IMG/VR virus record: IMGVR_UViG_3300032070_000013
Span: 1 to 39,066 of that record
Length of the DNA stretch: 39,066 bases
Direction: 5' to 3' (one strand)
From: a virus
Shown here: positions 1-6,922 of the stretch, piece by piece
Layout: each line of letters opens with the position of its first letter
How positions within the stretch are numbered: the stretch's first letter is position 1
Notes under the pieces: generated by a model
What the model was told of the DNA's origin: nothing
Database searches by the model: none
What the model saw: the letters and a program-made list of their open reading frames with translations, nothing else
Position numbers and translations under genes: made by a program

Positions 1-31
1 AAACCCTGACCCTGATGTTGACCACTTTTGC

Positions 32-103
32 GGGCTCGTAGCTCAGAGGCAGAGCGGGCGGCTCATAACCGCTTGGTCGTAGGTTCGAGTCCTACCGAGC
101 CCA
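32..103 (+). tRNA. tRNA with CAU anticodon (Met or Ile2)
   Basis: A full cloverleaf can be drawn. The acceptor stem pairs GGGCTCG (32-38) with CGAGCCC (96-102), with discriminator A at 103. The anticodon stem is 57-61/69-73 with loop CTCATAA, placing anticodon CAT at 64-66. The T arm is GTAGG-TTCGAGT-CCTAC (79-95). The first pair is a normal G-C and the anticodon stem lacks the three G-C pairs of initiators, so it is an elongator Met tRNA or a lysidine-modified Ile2 tRNA. These two cannot be separated from sequence alone. No CCA is encoded. It may be phage-borne or mark a host junction. Confidence 0.95.
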
Positions 104-202
104 CTTAACCTCATCTAAGTTTACCTAAATTTCTCCCAATGCCCGAGGGAAATCGGGAGCTAGAAGACCTGTTCTAGATATAAGCCATCGGATAGTATAG
201 GG

Positions 203-237
203 GGAGGGTGGTCTTTAGGCCACCCTCCTTCTTTGTT
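203..237 (+). terminator. Rho-independent terminator after the tRNA
   Basis: GGAGGGTGG (203-211) pairs perfectly with CCACCCTCC (220-228) around an 8-nt loop and is followed by TTCTTTGTTTT. It lies about 100 nt after the tRNA and probably ends its transcript. Confidence 0.8.
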
Positions 238-656
238 TTATAGCCTCATAAATAACCTCTATAACAGTGAAGTTGACATAATACGACTCTTTCTGACATA
301 ACACAACCTCCTAAGGAATTATTGGCGACTAGTTTTGTGCCTAAAATAGCCAGAATTAGAAAGATTAGCTGGCGAAGAGCAAATTTTACCCTGGTTTAGC
401 TGAGAACCTGGCTTTTTAAATAAGCAGCTATTAAAAGAGTAGACCTTTGGGAGGTCAAAGGAGCAGAAAAAGGTATTGCAAGCCTATCTAACTCTACATA
501 ACAACTATGGTTAGCATCCAGCCCAGATTGGATATAAAACTGCCATTAGCGGACATAACGTTGATGGCTTTTTGTTTTACCAGACATAAAAAGGAATCTC
601 TGTTTACAATCCCCCCAGAAGGCATACACTCGTCTTGAAGAGGGGAGGTGAATAAG
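238..656. other. Region without a convincing gene, upstream of the early operon
   Basis: I see no open frame with a plausible start and ribosome site here. It contains a possible promoter at 273, two alternative short hairpins at 442-461 (GACCT/AGGTC and CCTTTG/CAAAGG, which exclude each other), a weak TTAGCA-16-TATAAA pair at 511-538, and a strong ribosome site at 641-647 serving the next gene. It probably carries the early promoter and leader. Confidence 0.5.
273..301 (+). promoter_or_regulatory. Possible early promoter with tandem TGACATAA boxes
   Basis: TTGACA at 273-278 is a perfect -35 box, but the sequence 17-18 bp later (ACATAAC) is a poor -10. TGACATAA occurs at 274-281 and again at 294-301, exactly 20 bp apart, so on the same helix face. 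This could be an activator or repressor site rather than a plain sigma-70 promoter. Confidence 0.25.
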
Positions 657-1058
657 ATGAAACCGACAAGAACAATTTTAAAGCCATTCAAGAACGAAAT
701 CCTAAAAGAGACTGCCCTGCATGGGCAACAGTCGGGGATAAGCCTCGCCAACAAACTTACAGGTTGCAAGGGTTATGGCTTTCAGCGATGGCTAGAGGAG
801 ACAACGGGCGATGAACACTTTGGCTTGCATCCTACGAATCCTAAATCTATCCGGTCAAATTATTGGCTTATTCGCCAGAAGATTGAGCAGGCATTTCTAC
901 AAAGCATATCTAACCTTGAAGCTATCGCTGATAAACAACGGGAGAATGAGGAACTAGAAAGAGAGATACGGCTTCTCAAGTGGAAACTAATGGAAGCCAG
1001 GAGACAGGGAGCACCGGCAAACGAACTTAAACTTGCGGAGGTTAGCCAATGGCAATAG
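657..1058 (+). CDS. Hypothetical phage protein with coiled-coil C-terminus
   Basis: The product is 133 residues of unknown function. Start ATG 657 is preferred over the in-frame GTG at 648, because the GGGGAGG ribosome site (641-647) abuts the GTG but lies an ideal 9 nt from the ATG. The N-terminal half is basic and mixed. Residues about 70-125 are rich in Glu, Lys, Arg and Leu in a heptad-like pattern, suggesting a helical coiled coil. It is the first gene of the long plus-strand early cluster and overlaps the next small gene by 10 nt. Confidence 0.75.
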   Translation: MKPTRTILKPFKNEILKETALHGQQSGISLANKLTGCKGYGFQRWLEETTGDEHFGLHPTNPKSIRSNYWLIRQKIEQAFLQSISNLEAIADKQRENEELEREIRLLKWKLMEARRQGAPANELKLAEVSQWQ

Positions 1059-1159
1059 CTTGGGGTTACTTATCTGAGCAAGAAATAATCCAGCTTCTTA
1101 CTTGGCGTCCAGAGCTTAAAGAGGATTACCTAAAGTGGAAGAGAGGGGAAGATGGATAA
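1049..1159 (+). CDS. Small overlapping hypothetical protein (36 aa)
   Basis: A 36-codon frame starts at ATG 1049 inside the end of the preceding gene and stops at 1159 inside the start of the next (ATG 1152). It encodes a charged peptide with several Trp residues. The double overlap fits translational coupling as used throughout this cluster, and GCGGAGG at 1035-1041 could serve as ribosome site. The function is unknown. Confidence 0.6.
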   Translation: MAIAWGYLSEQEIIQLLTWRPELKEDYLKWKRGEDG

Positions 1160-1460
1160 ATTCTGGATGTGCTATGTAGAGGGAACAATGGGATGCCGTT
1201 TTAAGCATCCTAATAGGGAACAGGCAGTTAAAGAAGCAGAGCGACTGGCAAGATTACGAGGCAATGAAGGTAAGCAAGTATTTATCTTAGAGACAACCGA
1301 TTATTGCCAAGCTCCATATCCTCTAGTAACTTGGTATAAATTCAATTTTAGTACTGACCAAGCACTAATTGACAGCAAGGTTGACCTATTCTACCGGGAT
1401 AAGACAGGAAAATTTAGGCGGTTAGAGCCTTTTTCTAGGATTGGCTTCGCTCAGGAGTAA
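1152..1460 (+). CDS. Hypothetical phage protein (102 aa)
   Basis: The product is a compact 102-residue protein with no recognised domain. GAGAGGGGAAG just upstream of ATG 1152 is the ribosome site, and the gene overlaps the preceding 36-codon frame by 8 nt. Residues 20-40 form a charged amphipathic helix (EQAVKEAERLARLRG). The rest looks like alternating strands with aromatic residues. The size and composition are typical of accessory early phage proteins, and no function is proposed. Confidence 0.75.
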   Translation: MDKFWMCYVEGTMGCRFKHPNREQAVKEAERLARLRGNEGKQVFILETTDYCQAPYPLVTWYKFNFSTDQALIDSKVDLFYRDKTGKFRRLEPFSRIGFAQE

Positions 1461-1463
1461 GGG

Positions 1464-1595
1464 ATGAGAATACAGGTAATAAGGATGGTAGGTAAAGCCG
1501 AGCAAGTCTTTAAGGTTTGGGCGTTACTGGTAAAACGCCGGGGTGGTGAAACGCTAGGAGAAATCATCAAGGAAAGGAATAAAGCTCATGGCTGA
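1464..1595 (+). CDS. Small basic hypothetical protein (43 aa)
   Basis: ATG 1464 follows the previous stop by 3 nt with a CAGGAGTAAGGG ribosome site. The 43-residue product is basic (VKRRGGETLGEIIKERNKAHG at the C-terminus, shown in part by LVKRRGGETL) and could bind nucleic acid. Its end overlaps the next small frame (ATGGCTGA). The function is unknown. Confidence 0.5.
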   Translation: MRIQVIRMVGKAEQVFKVWALLVKRRGGETLGEIIKERNKAHG

Positions 1596-1665
1596 GGAAA
1601 TTGTAACCGCATTGCTGGTATCCCCTCTATACAGGGAATCAGGATTTATGATGAGCCAATTTTAA
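1588..1665 (+). CDS. Very small candidate frame (25 aa)
   Basis: ATG 1588 overlaps the preceding stop as ATGGCTGA. AAGGAAAGG at 1570-1578 is a plausible ribosome site. The 25-residue product is not recognised. It may be a real small protein or the decayed start of a longer gene, since the following 80 bp hold only another fragment. Confidence 0.35.
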   Translation: MAEEIVTALLVSPLYRESGFMMSQF

Positions 1666-1684
1666 CTGTGAGTGCGAGAGACTA

Positions 1685-1738
1685 ATGCCAATCTATGAAT
1701 CAGAGGCGACAACTAGAGAGGACTTGTTTATTAGGTAG
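1685..1738 (+). pseudogene. 17-codon fragment resembling the start of the RecT-like gene
   Basis: The frame ATG 1685 to TAG 1736 encodes MPIYESEATTREDLFIR. Its first 14 codons match the start of the gene at 2188 (MFIYEDENHTREDL) at 10 of 14 residues, with many synonymous differences, so the duplication is old or the parent was a relative. The frame stops where the zinc-binding segment should begin. It is interpreted as a 5' remnant of a related zinc-ribbon or RecT gene. Whether it is translated is unknown. Confidence 0.5.
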
Positions 1739-1748
1739 AAGGTGAAAA

Positions 1749-2183
1749 ATGCCACTGGCTAATTATACAACAAGCGTTGAAGCAGCAAAGACGGTGGGGG
1801 AAATCCAGCATATTCTAGTGGCTCACGGAGCCAGAGAAATCCTGATGAATTACGGCGATGATGGCGTCATTGAAAGTCTTTCATTTATCGTCAATACCGC
1901 TCATGGGAATATGCCCATTAAACTCCCAGTCAGCATTGAGCCGGTGTTGAAGATTATGCAAAGAGACTCCAAGATACCGAATCACTTATGCAATAAAGAG
2001 CAGGCAGTGAGAGTGGCTTGGCGCATACTGAAAGATTGGGTGAGGGCACAGATGGCGATACTGGAGACCGATATGGTGAGGTTAGAGCAGATATTCCTGC
2101 CCTATATGATAACCCCAGATGGCAAGACACTTTACGAGAATATGGTGGATAAGGGATTTTACTTGACGGAAGGCAAGGATTAA
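1749..2183 (+). CDS. Conserved hypothetical phage protein (144 aa)
   Basis: The product is 144 residues with an AAGGTG ribosome site 7 nt before ATG 1749. The N-terminal half (about 1-60) appears to be an alpha/beta domain around a buried strand (IESLSFIVNTAHGNMPIKLP). Residues 85-130 form a helix with the pattern AVRVAWRILKDWVRAQMAIL, which recurs in small phage proteins of this type as I recall them. It sits directly upstream of the RecT-like gene, so a role in recombination or replication is possible but not shown. Confidence 0.8.
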   Translation: MPLANYTTSVEAAKTVGEIQHILVAHGAREILMNYGDDGVIESLSFIVNTAHGNMPIKLPVSIEPVLKIMQRDSKIPNHLCNKEQAVRVAWRILKDWVRAQMAILETDMVRLEQIFLPYMITPDGKTLYENMVDKGFYLTEGKD

Positions 2184-2187
2184 GAGG

Positions 2188-3258
2188 ATGTTTATCTATG
2201 AGGACGAAAATCACACCCGAGAAGACCTGCAAGAATTACGCAGGAGGAATTTGTGCAAGGAATGTGGCGGAAGATTAAATGTCTTCTTGGATATGGAAAC
2301 TCACAAGGCTTATCTAGCCTGCAATACTGACCAATCCCATGAGGGCATAGTGAGAGAAGCTAGCGACTACGAACAACGAGGGATGGAATCCCTTAATATA
2401 CCAACAAGGAGGAAAATCATGGAACAAGAATTTGGTGCGGAAAGGTCAAGGGCACTGGAAAGATTTCACGGTGTAACCGCATTGAGTAAGGAGCAAGCTA
2501 AGGAAATCCTGAAGACAGTCTATCCCAATGCTCCTGAGACTGAGATGATGCGGGCAGTGCTACTTTGTGCTAGTTACCATCTTAACCCGCTTATGGGTCA
2601 TGTCTTTCTCATTCCCTTCAAGGGAAAAGAGGGAACATCTTGGGCTACTGTGGTCGGGATTAAGGCTAAGAGGTTGGTTGCTAGCCGGAACCATGCCTAT
2701 AGCTATGTAGATGATACCCCCAGATTGATGAACGAGGAGGAGCAAATAAAGGTCTTTGGCAAGGTTGACACGGAGCATTTAGTGGCAATCACCATACTTC
2801 AAGACCCGCATACCGGTGCTACAGCCAGAGGTTACGGCAAGTGGGGGAAAAGCGAAACAGTCTACGGCACCGATAAAGGGAACAGCCAAGAGAATATGGC
2901 TTTTATTCGGAGTGAGAGTCAGGCTCTTGACCGACTTGCTCCCGGGGAAATGCCCATAGATGTTGAGGTTGTGGATGAGCAGTTTGTGGCTGGGGCTATA
3001 AAAGGCGGGGTGATTGAGGATGAAGTTGGAGATATAACTGAACCCGATGTGGCCAACACCAGACCTGGACCCACTGTGTCCAAGTCCGCTCCCAGCGACC
3101 TCAAAGAACTCAAGGATATGATGAAGTTATGCAATTGGTCGGCAAAGGATTTTGGGCAATTCTGCGTTAGCAAGAACTGGAAAATTAAGGTATATGAAGA
3201 CCTGAAGCCCGAGCAGATTACCGAAGCCATAGACTACATAAGCAAGAACCCAAAGTAA
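2188..3258 (+). CDS. RecT/Bet-type single-strand annealing protein with N-terminal zinc-binding motif
   Basis: The product is 356 residues. Residues about 23-50 carry LCKECGG and a second Cys/His cluster (CNTDQSHEG), a likely zinc ribbon. The central part, about 85-265, fits the RecT annealase fold: a helical start (TEMMRAVLLCASYHLNPL), then strands including ATVVGIKAKRLVAS and a late conserved APGEMPIDVEVVDE. RecT proteins anneal complementary strands during phage recombination and replication. The C-terminal 60 residues look like a separate small helical domain. It has no adjacent RecE-type exonuclease, although a VRR-NUC nuclease lies 2.8 kb downstream. RecT is a plausible agent for the short-homology rearrangements seen in this cluster. 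Confidence 0.85.
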   Translation: MFIYEDENHTREDLQELRRRNLCKECGGRLNVFLDMETHKAYLACNTDQSHEGIVREASDYEQRGMESLNIPTRRKIMEQEFGAERSRALERFHGVTALSKEQAKEILKTVYPNAPETEMMRAVLLCASYHLNPLMGHVFLIPFKGKEGTSWATVVGIKAKRLVASRNHAYSYVDDTPRLMNEEEQIKVFGKVDTEHLVAITILQDPHTGATARGYGKWGKSETVYGTDKGNSQENMAFIRSESQALDRLAPGEMPIDVEVVDEQFVAGAIKGGVIEDEVGDITEPDVANTRPGPTVSKSAPSDLKELKDMMKLCNWSAKDFGQFCVSKNWKIKVYEDLKPEQITEAIDYISKNPK

Positions 3259-3273
3259 CTTAACAACTGAATA

Positions 3274-3406
3274 GCTGGTGTCAGAGTACAGTGGAGAACT
3301 GTAATCCTGACTTAAATAGGGGGAACTAGCCAGCAAGCACCTGCCAGCCACCTGACTAGCTTCGGCAAGGTGAAAGTCCAACAAGATAACATGGCAGAGA
3401 TGCCAT
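3274..3406 (+). ncRNA. Candidate structured RNA between recT-like gene and 3436
   Basis: The 177-bp gap folds in several compatible stems: P1 GCTGGT/GCCAGC (3274-3279/3329-3334), P2 GTCAG/CTGAC (3280-3284/3307-3311), P3 ACAGT/ACTGT (3288-3292/3298-3302), P4 CACCTGCC/GGCA-A-GGTG with one bulged A (3338-3345/3364-3372), and P5 ATGGCA-GAGA-TGCCAT (3391-3406), closed by a GNRA tetraloop. The segment GGTGAAAGTCC at 3369-3379 reminds me of domain I of bacterial group II introns, but no domain V or intron protein is present. It may be an intron remnant, a leader of the next gene, or a phage RNA. Confidence 0.4.
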
Positions 3407-3435
3407 CTGTGAAGTAATCTGGGAGGTGATACAAA

Positions 3436-4044
3436 GTGAGCAACCGCAAAGATGAATTAAGGGAGAAGATAGAATTTCAGGTGGCTATGGCAATGAATAG
3501 TCAACTTGAGATTGAGAAAAGCACACCCGTATCAATAAGGACGGCGGAGTGGCAAGACAGAACGCACAAACTACGAAAGGATATTACCGCCCAAATCCTC
3601 CAAGCCATTAAAGAAGCTGGAATGGTAATGCTTGCCGAAAGTGGAGACCCAACATATACCCTAACCTGCGATAATTGCGGACAATCTTATTTAAGCCAGA
3701 TAGCTTTTCCCGCACATCAGCTATGTCCTGCTTGTAAAAAGGGAACGCCGAAGCAGGATGAGAGATTGCCCAAAGAAAAAATAAATGATATAGCGGAGAT
3801 AGTTGCCGAGATATGGCGAAGCGGAAAAGAAACCTCAAGAGAAGGATGGGTAGCTAGATTAGTAGGTATATTCCTCGCCCAACTCGCTAAAGCCGACCCC
3901 ATTATAAGGGCAGAGGAGAGGCGGGAGATATTTAATCTGCTTGAGGGATATAGAACAGGCGATAATGAGAAGGGAATGCTATACACAATACCCTTTCATG
4001 TTTGGAAAGAATTTCGGGAAGCCCTAAAACAAGGGAGGAGGTAA
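3436..4044 (+). CDS. Hypothetical protein with central zinc ribbon
   Basis: The product is 202 residues. The start is GTG 3436, chosen for its GGGAGGTGAT ribosome site 5 nt upstream. Residues 76-98 hold CDNCGQ and CPACKK, a four-cysteine zinc ribbon. It is flanked by a charged N-terminal helical region and a C-terminal region of about 85 residues with a helix resembling IAEIVAEIWRSG. The function is unknown. It follows the foldable RNA segment and precedes small genes leading to the replication pair, so a DNA- or RNA-binding role is conceivable. Confidence 0.75.
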   Translation: MSNRKDELREKIEFQVAMAMNSQLEIEKSTPVSIRTAEWQDRTHKLRKDITAQILQAIKEAGMVMLAESGDPTYTLTCDNCGQSYLSQIAFPAHQLCPACKKGTPKQDERLPKEKINDIAEIVAEIWRSGKETSREGWVARLVGIFLAQLAKADPIIRAEERREIFNLLEGYRTGDNEKGMLYTIPFHVWKEFREALKQGRR

Positions 4045-4047
4045 ATA

Positions 4048-4215
4048 ATGGCTGACTATTTTCTTTGGATAGCATACGGAATGGTTATGTGCGGATTTAT
4101 ATTCTGCTTATCTAAATTCCTAAAGACTGAAGGATGGCGCAATAGGTGGGGACTTTTAAGTATTTACTTCCTTGTGCTAACCATTCTAATCGGGAAGGAG
4201 GTGTTTCGTGGCTGA
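4048..4215 (+). CDS. Small two-span membrane protein (55 aa)
   Basis: ATG 4048 has a GGGAGGAGG ribosome site. The 55-residue product has two hydrophobic stretches, about 4-22 (FLWIAYGMVMCGFIFCL) and 34-49 (GLLSIYFLVLTILIG), separated by a basic turn (KFLKTEGWRNRW), so it is predicted to be a membrane hairpin. Its end overlaps the next gene by 8 nt. The function is unknown, and membrane-located early phage proteins of this size often modify host functions. Confidence 0.65.
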   Translation: MADYFLWIAYGMVMCGFIFCLSKFLKTEGWRNRWGLLSIYFLVLTILIGKEVFRG

Positions 4216-4429
4216 TATATTGTTGACAGATGAGGAACTAGATGATTTAGGTTATCCGATATTGCCATTGGGAGACAGAACGGGTAGCCGAAGAGTTGCC
4301 CAAGCTCAGATAAAGAAGTTTTTGGAGTGGCTAAAAATTCGTGCCTCTTTCCATTCCGATGACCATATGGCTTATATGCGCCTGTCGTGGAATGAGTGGC
4401 GGGAACTTGAGGAGATAGGAAGTGCCTGA
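4208..4429 (+). CDS. Small hypothetical protein (73 aa)
   Basis: Start GTG 4208 lies 6 nt after a GGGAAGGAGG ribosome site and overlaps the preceding stop. The acidic 73-residue protein is probably mostly helical (AQIKKFLEWLKIRASF). No domain is recognised. It overlaps the DnaD-like gene by 8 nt and may belong to the replication operon. Confidence 0.65.
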   Translation: MADILLTDEELDDLGYPILPLGDRTGSRRVAQAQIKKFLEWLKIRASFHSDDHMAYMRLSWNEWRELEEIGSA

Positions 4430-5171
4430 GCGAGGATTTGACACAGGTTTCTGGACTGACCCCTTCGTTGTTAAAGCAACTAAAGATGCCAAGTTTCTTT
4501 TTGCTTATCTTTGGCTAAATGACCATTGTAATCAGGCTGGATTATATGTAATTGCTCCTGGGACCATTGCTTCTGAAACTGGGATTGCCGAGGCAGACCT
4601 TCCTGGTCTCTTTGAACTCATAAAAGAAAAGGTCAAATGGTATCCTGAGGCTAATCTTGTCTGGGTTAAGAACTTCATTAAACGGCAATCCAAGTCCTCA
4701 AAGTTTGTGCAAGGAGCAGCTAAATGCCTCACCCGTCTAAATCATGATGAGGCTATTCAGGAGTTACTTGATTACAACCATAAGAGATACAGCATTGATA
4801 TACCCTATAAATACTATATGGAGAAAATCTCTATGCCTTCTCCCTCTTCCCCTTTAGAAGGGGAAGTGAAGGAACCCAAAAGTCCCGTTGCCACTGAAGA
4901 TATTATTGACCCCAAACTAGCAGCAATCGTTAAGAGCTATGAAGACAATATAGGCGTGCTAACTCCCGCTCTTTTTGAGCGATTAAAGGATATAACTGAT
5001 ACCTACCCGGAAGGCTGGTTTGAGAAGGCAGTTGACGAAGCCTGCCGGCATAACACACGCAAACTCGGATACATTGAAGCAATACTTGACCGATGGGAAA
5101 GAGAGGGAATTAAACCCCTTGAACCTAAAGAGAAATCAAACAAGGTTGGAGGACTGGAGGTAGAGGAATGA
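4422..5171 (+). CDS. DnaD-like phage replication initiation protein
   Basis: The product is 249 residues from GTG 4422, which lies inside the end of the preceding gene. The N-terminal 130 residues look like a winged-helix region of phage replisome-organiser type (FLFAYLWLNDHCNQAGLYVI). The C-terminal part, about 165-230, matches the DnaD/DnaB2 domain pattern (YEDNIGVLTPALFERL, YIEAILDRWEREGI). Such proteins bind origin or replication DNA and recruit the helicase loader. The next gene, overlapping by 4 nt, is that loader. The linker (about 138-160) is Pro/Ser-rich. Confidence 0.8.
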   Translation: MPERGFDTGFWTDPFVVKATKDAKFLFAYLWLNDHCNQAGLYVIAPGTIASETGIAEADLPGLFELIKEKVKWYPEANLVWVKNFIKRQSKSSKFVQGAAKCLTRLNHDEAIQELLDYNHKRYSIDIPYKYYMEKISMPSPSSPLEGEVKEPKSPVATEDIIDPKLAAIVKSYEDNIGVLTPALFERLKDITDTYPEGWFEKAVDEACRHNTRKLGYIEAILDRWEREGIKPLEPKEKSNKVGGLEVEE

Positions 5172-6028
5172 CACAACCAGACATCATAAAGGAACTGAGG
5201 ACCTGTAAGAACCCGAAATGCGGAAAGGAATATGAGGCAAGCATAATGAACCTCTTGGACGCAAAGATTGTCCGAGGTGGTGGTTACTGTCCTGATTGCG
5301 CTAAGAAACTCTTTGAAAGGGAAGAGGCTATGGAAAAGGGGATTATAACCCCAGAAGAAATAAACCGCCAGAGACGACTATGGCGATTAAGATGTGGCGT
5401 ACCGCCTAAGTTTGCCAATGAGGACTTCAGCACCTTTGAAAAGGATAGGCAGCCGAAAGCCTTTAAGAAATGCTGGGACTATGCCGAGAATTATCCTCTG
5501 GGTGCTCCCCAGAGTTATCCCTCTTTGGTGCTTTTCTCTGAACACTCCTGGGGAGTAGGCAAGACACATCTAGCCTGCTCAATAGCTCATCGGATTCTGG
5601 ATAAATGGAATGGAGAGAGGATTAACTGCCCGGTATTATTTATCTCCGAGCCCGACCTCTATATGAGAATACAGGCTACCTATAATTACTCGCTGGAGGA
5701 GAAATACTCCAAGGAAGATGAATCGGATATTATCAGTCATCTTACCAGCGCTGGGCTACTAATTCTGGATGATGTTGGCAAGAGACGAGTCCATGACCCG
5801 CGCTTTGTCCAGCGCATTATGTTCTCTGTTATTGACGGAAGGTATAAGGCAATGTTGCCAATAGTCCTAACGGCTAACCTAAACCCGGAGCAGTTGAAGG
5901 TCTATCTCGGTGGTGGGGAGAAGGATGAGGCATCTTTTGATAGGCTATTAGAGATGACTGGCGGTATGGTTAGACCTGGGGTCATTAGGTTCCTGAAGCT
6001 AGAAGGGGACAGTTTTAGGCGGAAGTAG
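5168..6028 (+). CDS. DnaC-like AAA+ helicase loader
   Basis: The product is 286 residues and overlaps the DnaD-like gene (ATGA). The N-terminal zinc-binding segment has Cys13, Cys18, Cys41 and Cys44. The ATPase core has Walker A GVGKTH (129-134), Walker B LLILDDVGK at about 194-202 and a sensor-1 TAN. The first glycine of the usual GxxGxGKT is His126, a mild departure. It probably loads the host replicative helicase onto phage DNA at a site marked by the upstream protein. Family: DnaC/DnaI/IstB-like ATPases. Confidence 0.85.
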   Translation: MTQPDIIKELRTCKNPKCGKEYEASIMNLLDAKIVRGGGYCPDCAKKLFEREEAMEKGIITPEEINRQRRLWRLRCGVPPKFANEDFSTFEKDRQPKAFKKCWDYAENYPLGAPQSYPSLVLFSEHSWGVGKTHLACSIAHRILDKWNGERINCPVLFISEPDLYMRIQATYNYSLEEKYSKEDESDIISHLTSAGLLILDDVGKRRVHDPRFVQRIMFSVIDGRYKAMLPIVLTANLNPEQLKVYLGGGEKDEASFDRLLEMTGGMVRPGVIRFLKLEGDSFRRK

Positions 6029-6322
6029 ATGGAGATTAAGATAACCGAGAAGGTCTGGGGGAGTCAAGTCAAGGACTTAACAAAGGTTCTTCACTGTGAG
6101 AAGTATTACCACCCCTTCCTTTCCACATGGAGTGAAAAGGGGTTCCCTGATTGCACTATTATCAAGATACCCAGATTGATATTCGCAGAGTTGAAGAGCG
6201 AAAAAGGTAAATTGACACCAGCTCAGGAAGAATGGTTGGAATTATTAAAGCAATGCAAAACGATAGAAGCATATTGCTGGCGTCCAAGTCAATTTGAAGA
6301 GATTGCGGAGATACTGAGATGA
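6029..6322 (+). CDS. VRR-NUC domain nuclease
   Basis: The product is 97 residues, the size of stand-alone phage VRR-NUC proteins. The catalytic PD-(D/E)xK pattern is visible: Asp41 in GFPD, then Glu54-Leu-Lys56 (FAELKSEKG), then a TPAQEEWLE helix starting at Thr63. These nucleases cut structured DNA such as Holliday junctions in the known members. The start directly follows the loader stop, and the end overlaps the next gene by 4 nt. It could partner with RecT in recombination. Confidence 0.85.
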   Translation: MEIKITEKVWGSQVKDLTKVLHCEKYYHPFLSTWSEKGFPDCTIIKIPRLIFAELKSEKGKLTPAQEEWLELLKQCKTIEAYCWRPSQFEEIAEILR

Positions 6323-6582
6323 GAGACGAACTAGGTGAAAAAGAGGAACGCATCTACGACTTCATTGCTGACTTCATCTCAAAGAACGCTTACTCACCAA
6401 GCATCCGGGAGATAGCAGAGGGATGCTCTATGAGCAATCTCGCTCAGGTAAGAACTAAACTACGCCGATTAAGACGGCTAGGAATGATTGATTACAAAGA
6501 CCAGCAACCGAGAACGATTACCTTGATTAGATATAGCTTGACCGAGAAGGGGAAGGAGGTACTAAGACGAACAAGACTTTGA
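6319..6582 (+). CDS. LexA-type winged helix-turn-helix protein without peptidase domain
   Basis: The product is 87 residues. Residues 5-70 follow the LexA DNA-binding domain pattern (IYDFIADFISKNAYSPSIRE, then a second helix pair and a basic wing), but the S24 peptidase half is absent and the protein ends after a short tail. It could be a repressor or adaptor that cannot self-cleave. The operators it might bind are unknown; the palindromes at 14880-14927 are one candidate. Confidence 0.75.
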   Translation: MRDELGEKEERIYDFIADFISKNAYSPSIREIAEGCSMSNLAQVRTKLRRLRRLGMIDYKDQQPRTITLIRYSLTEKGKEVLRRTRL

Positions 6583-6665
6583 TTGAGTGGGTCAATTATA
6601 AATCACCTAAAACGGAATTTGCCTTTAACGAGGACGGTTATTACAGGCAGGAGATGCCGGAGTGA
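6579..6665 (+). CDS. Very small coupled frame starting with TTG (28 aa)
   Basis: TTG 6579 overlaps the previous stop as TTGA, and the frame ends at 6665, overlapping the next GTG start. The 28-residue acidic peptide is rich in aromatic residues. The GGAAGGAGGT ribosome-like site is about 18 nt upstream, rather far. The perfect chain of overlaps favours a real gene, but the evidence is limited. Confidence 0.4.
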   Translation: MIEWVNYKSPKTEFAFNEDGYYRQEMPE

Positions 6666-6922
6666 TTTGCCTAGAAGTTAGGACACTCTGGCAGGGTAAA
6701 GTCGCCATAAGAGACCGGTATGTCAAGGAAGCAGTCTCTAAGAGAGAAGGGCTATTGATAAAGCACGGCGAAGATAAAATGGCCATCCCTTATAAAAAGT
6801 TGAAGGAGTCAATCGTTGGCAAGTCGGACCGACGGTTTCAGGACCAAATCGGCAGAGACTTACCACATTATCTGATTTATTTTCATTGGGAGCCGATAGT
6901 TAAACAAGGAGTTTTGTGCTAA
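6662..6922 (+). CDS. Hypothetical protein (86 aa)
   Basis: GTG 6662 overlaps the preceding stop and the end overlaps the next gene by 7 nt. The 86-residue basic protein shows strand-like N-terminal segments and a central lysine-rich helix (KMAIPYKKLKESIVGKS). It has no recognised family. It sits in the replication-accessory cluster. Confidence 0.65.
   Translation: MICLEVRTLWQGKVAIRDRYVKEAVSKREGLLIKHGEDKMAIPYKKLKESIVGKSDRRFQDQIGRDLPHYLIYFHWEPIVKQGVLC
6906..6921 (+). repeat. 16-bp direct repeat, copy 1 (ribosome site plus GTG start)
   Basis: AAGGAGTTTTGTGCTA occurs here and at 7477-7492. Here it supplies the ribosome site (AAGGAG) and the GTG start (6916) of the next gene. The two copies bracket that gene. 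Confidence 0.7.

Noticed and set aside
279-289. TAATACGACTC, the first part of the T7 RNA polymerase promoter
   Set aside because: Only 11 bases match. The essential CACTATA part is missing, and no single-subunit RNA polymerase is encoded in the window.
495-508. 14-bp match TACATAACAACTAT shared with 38940-38953, possible attachment or end repeat
   Set aside because: A match of this length between two places in 39 kb is expected by chance, and flanking bases do not agree.
3274-3435. Group I intron core or RNase P/tmRNA fragment in the foldable gap
   Set aside because: TCAGAGT and GAAAGTCC look similar at first glance, but the paired partner elements of those RNAs are absent and no split exon is seen.
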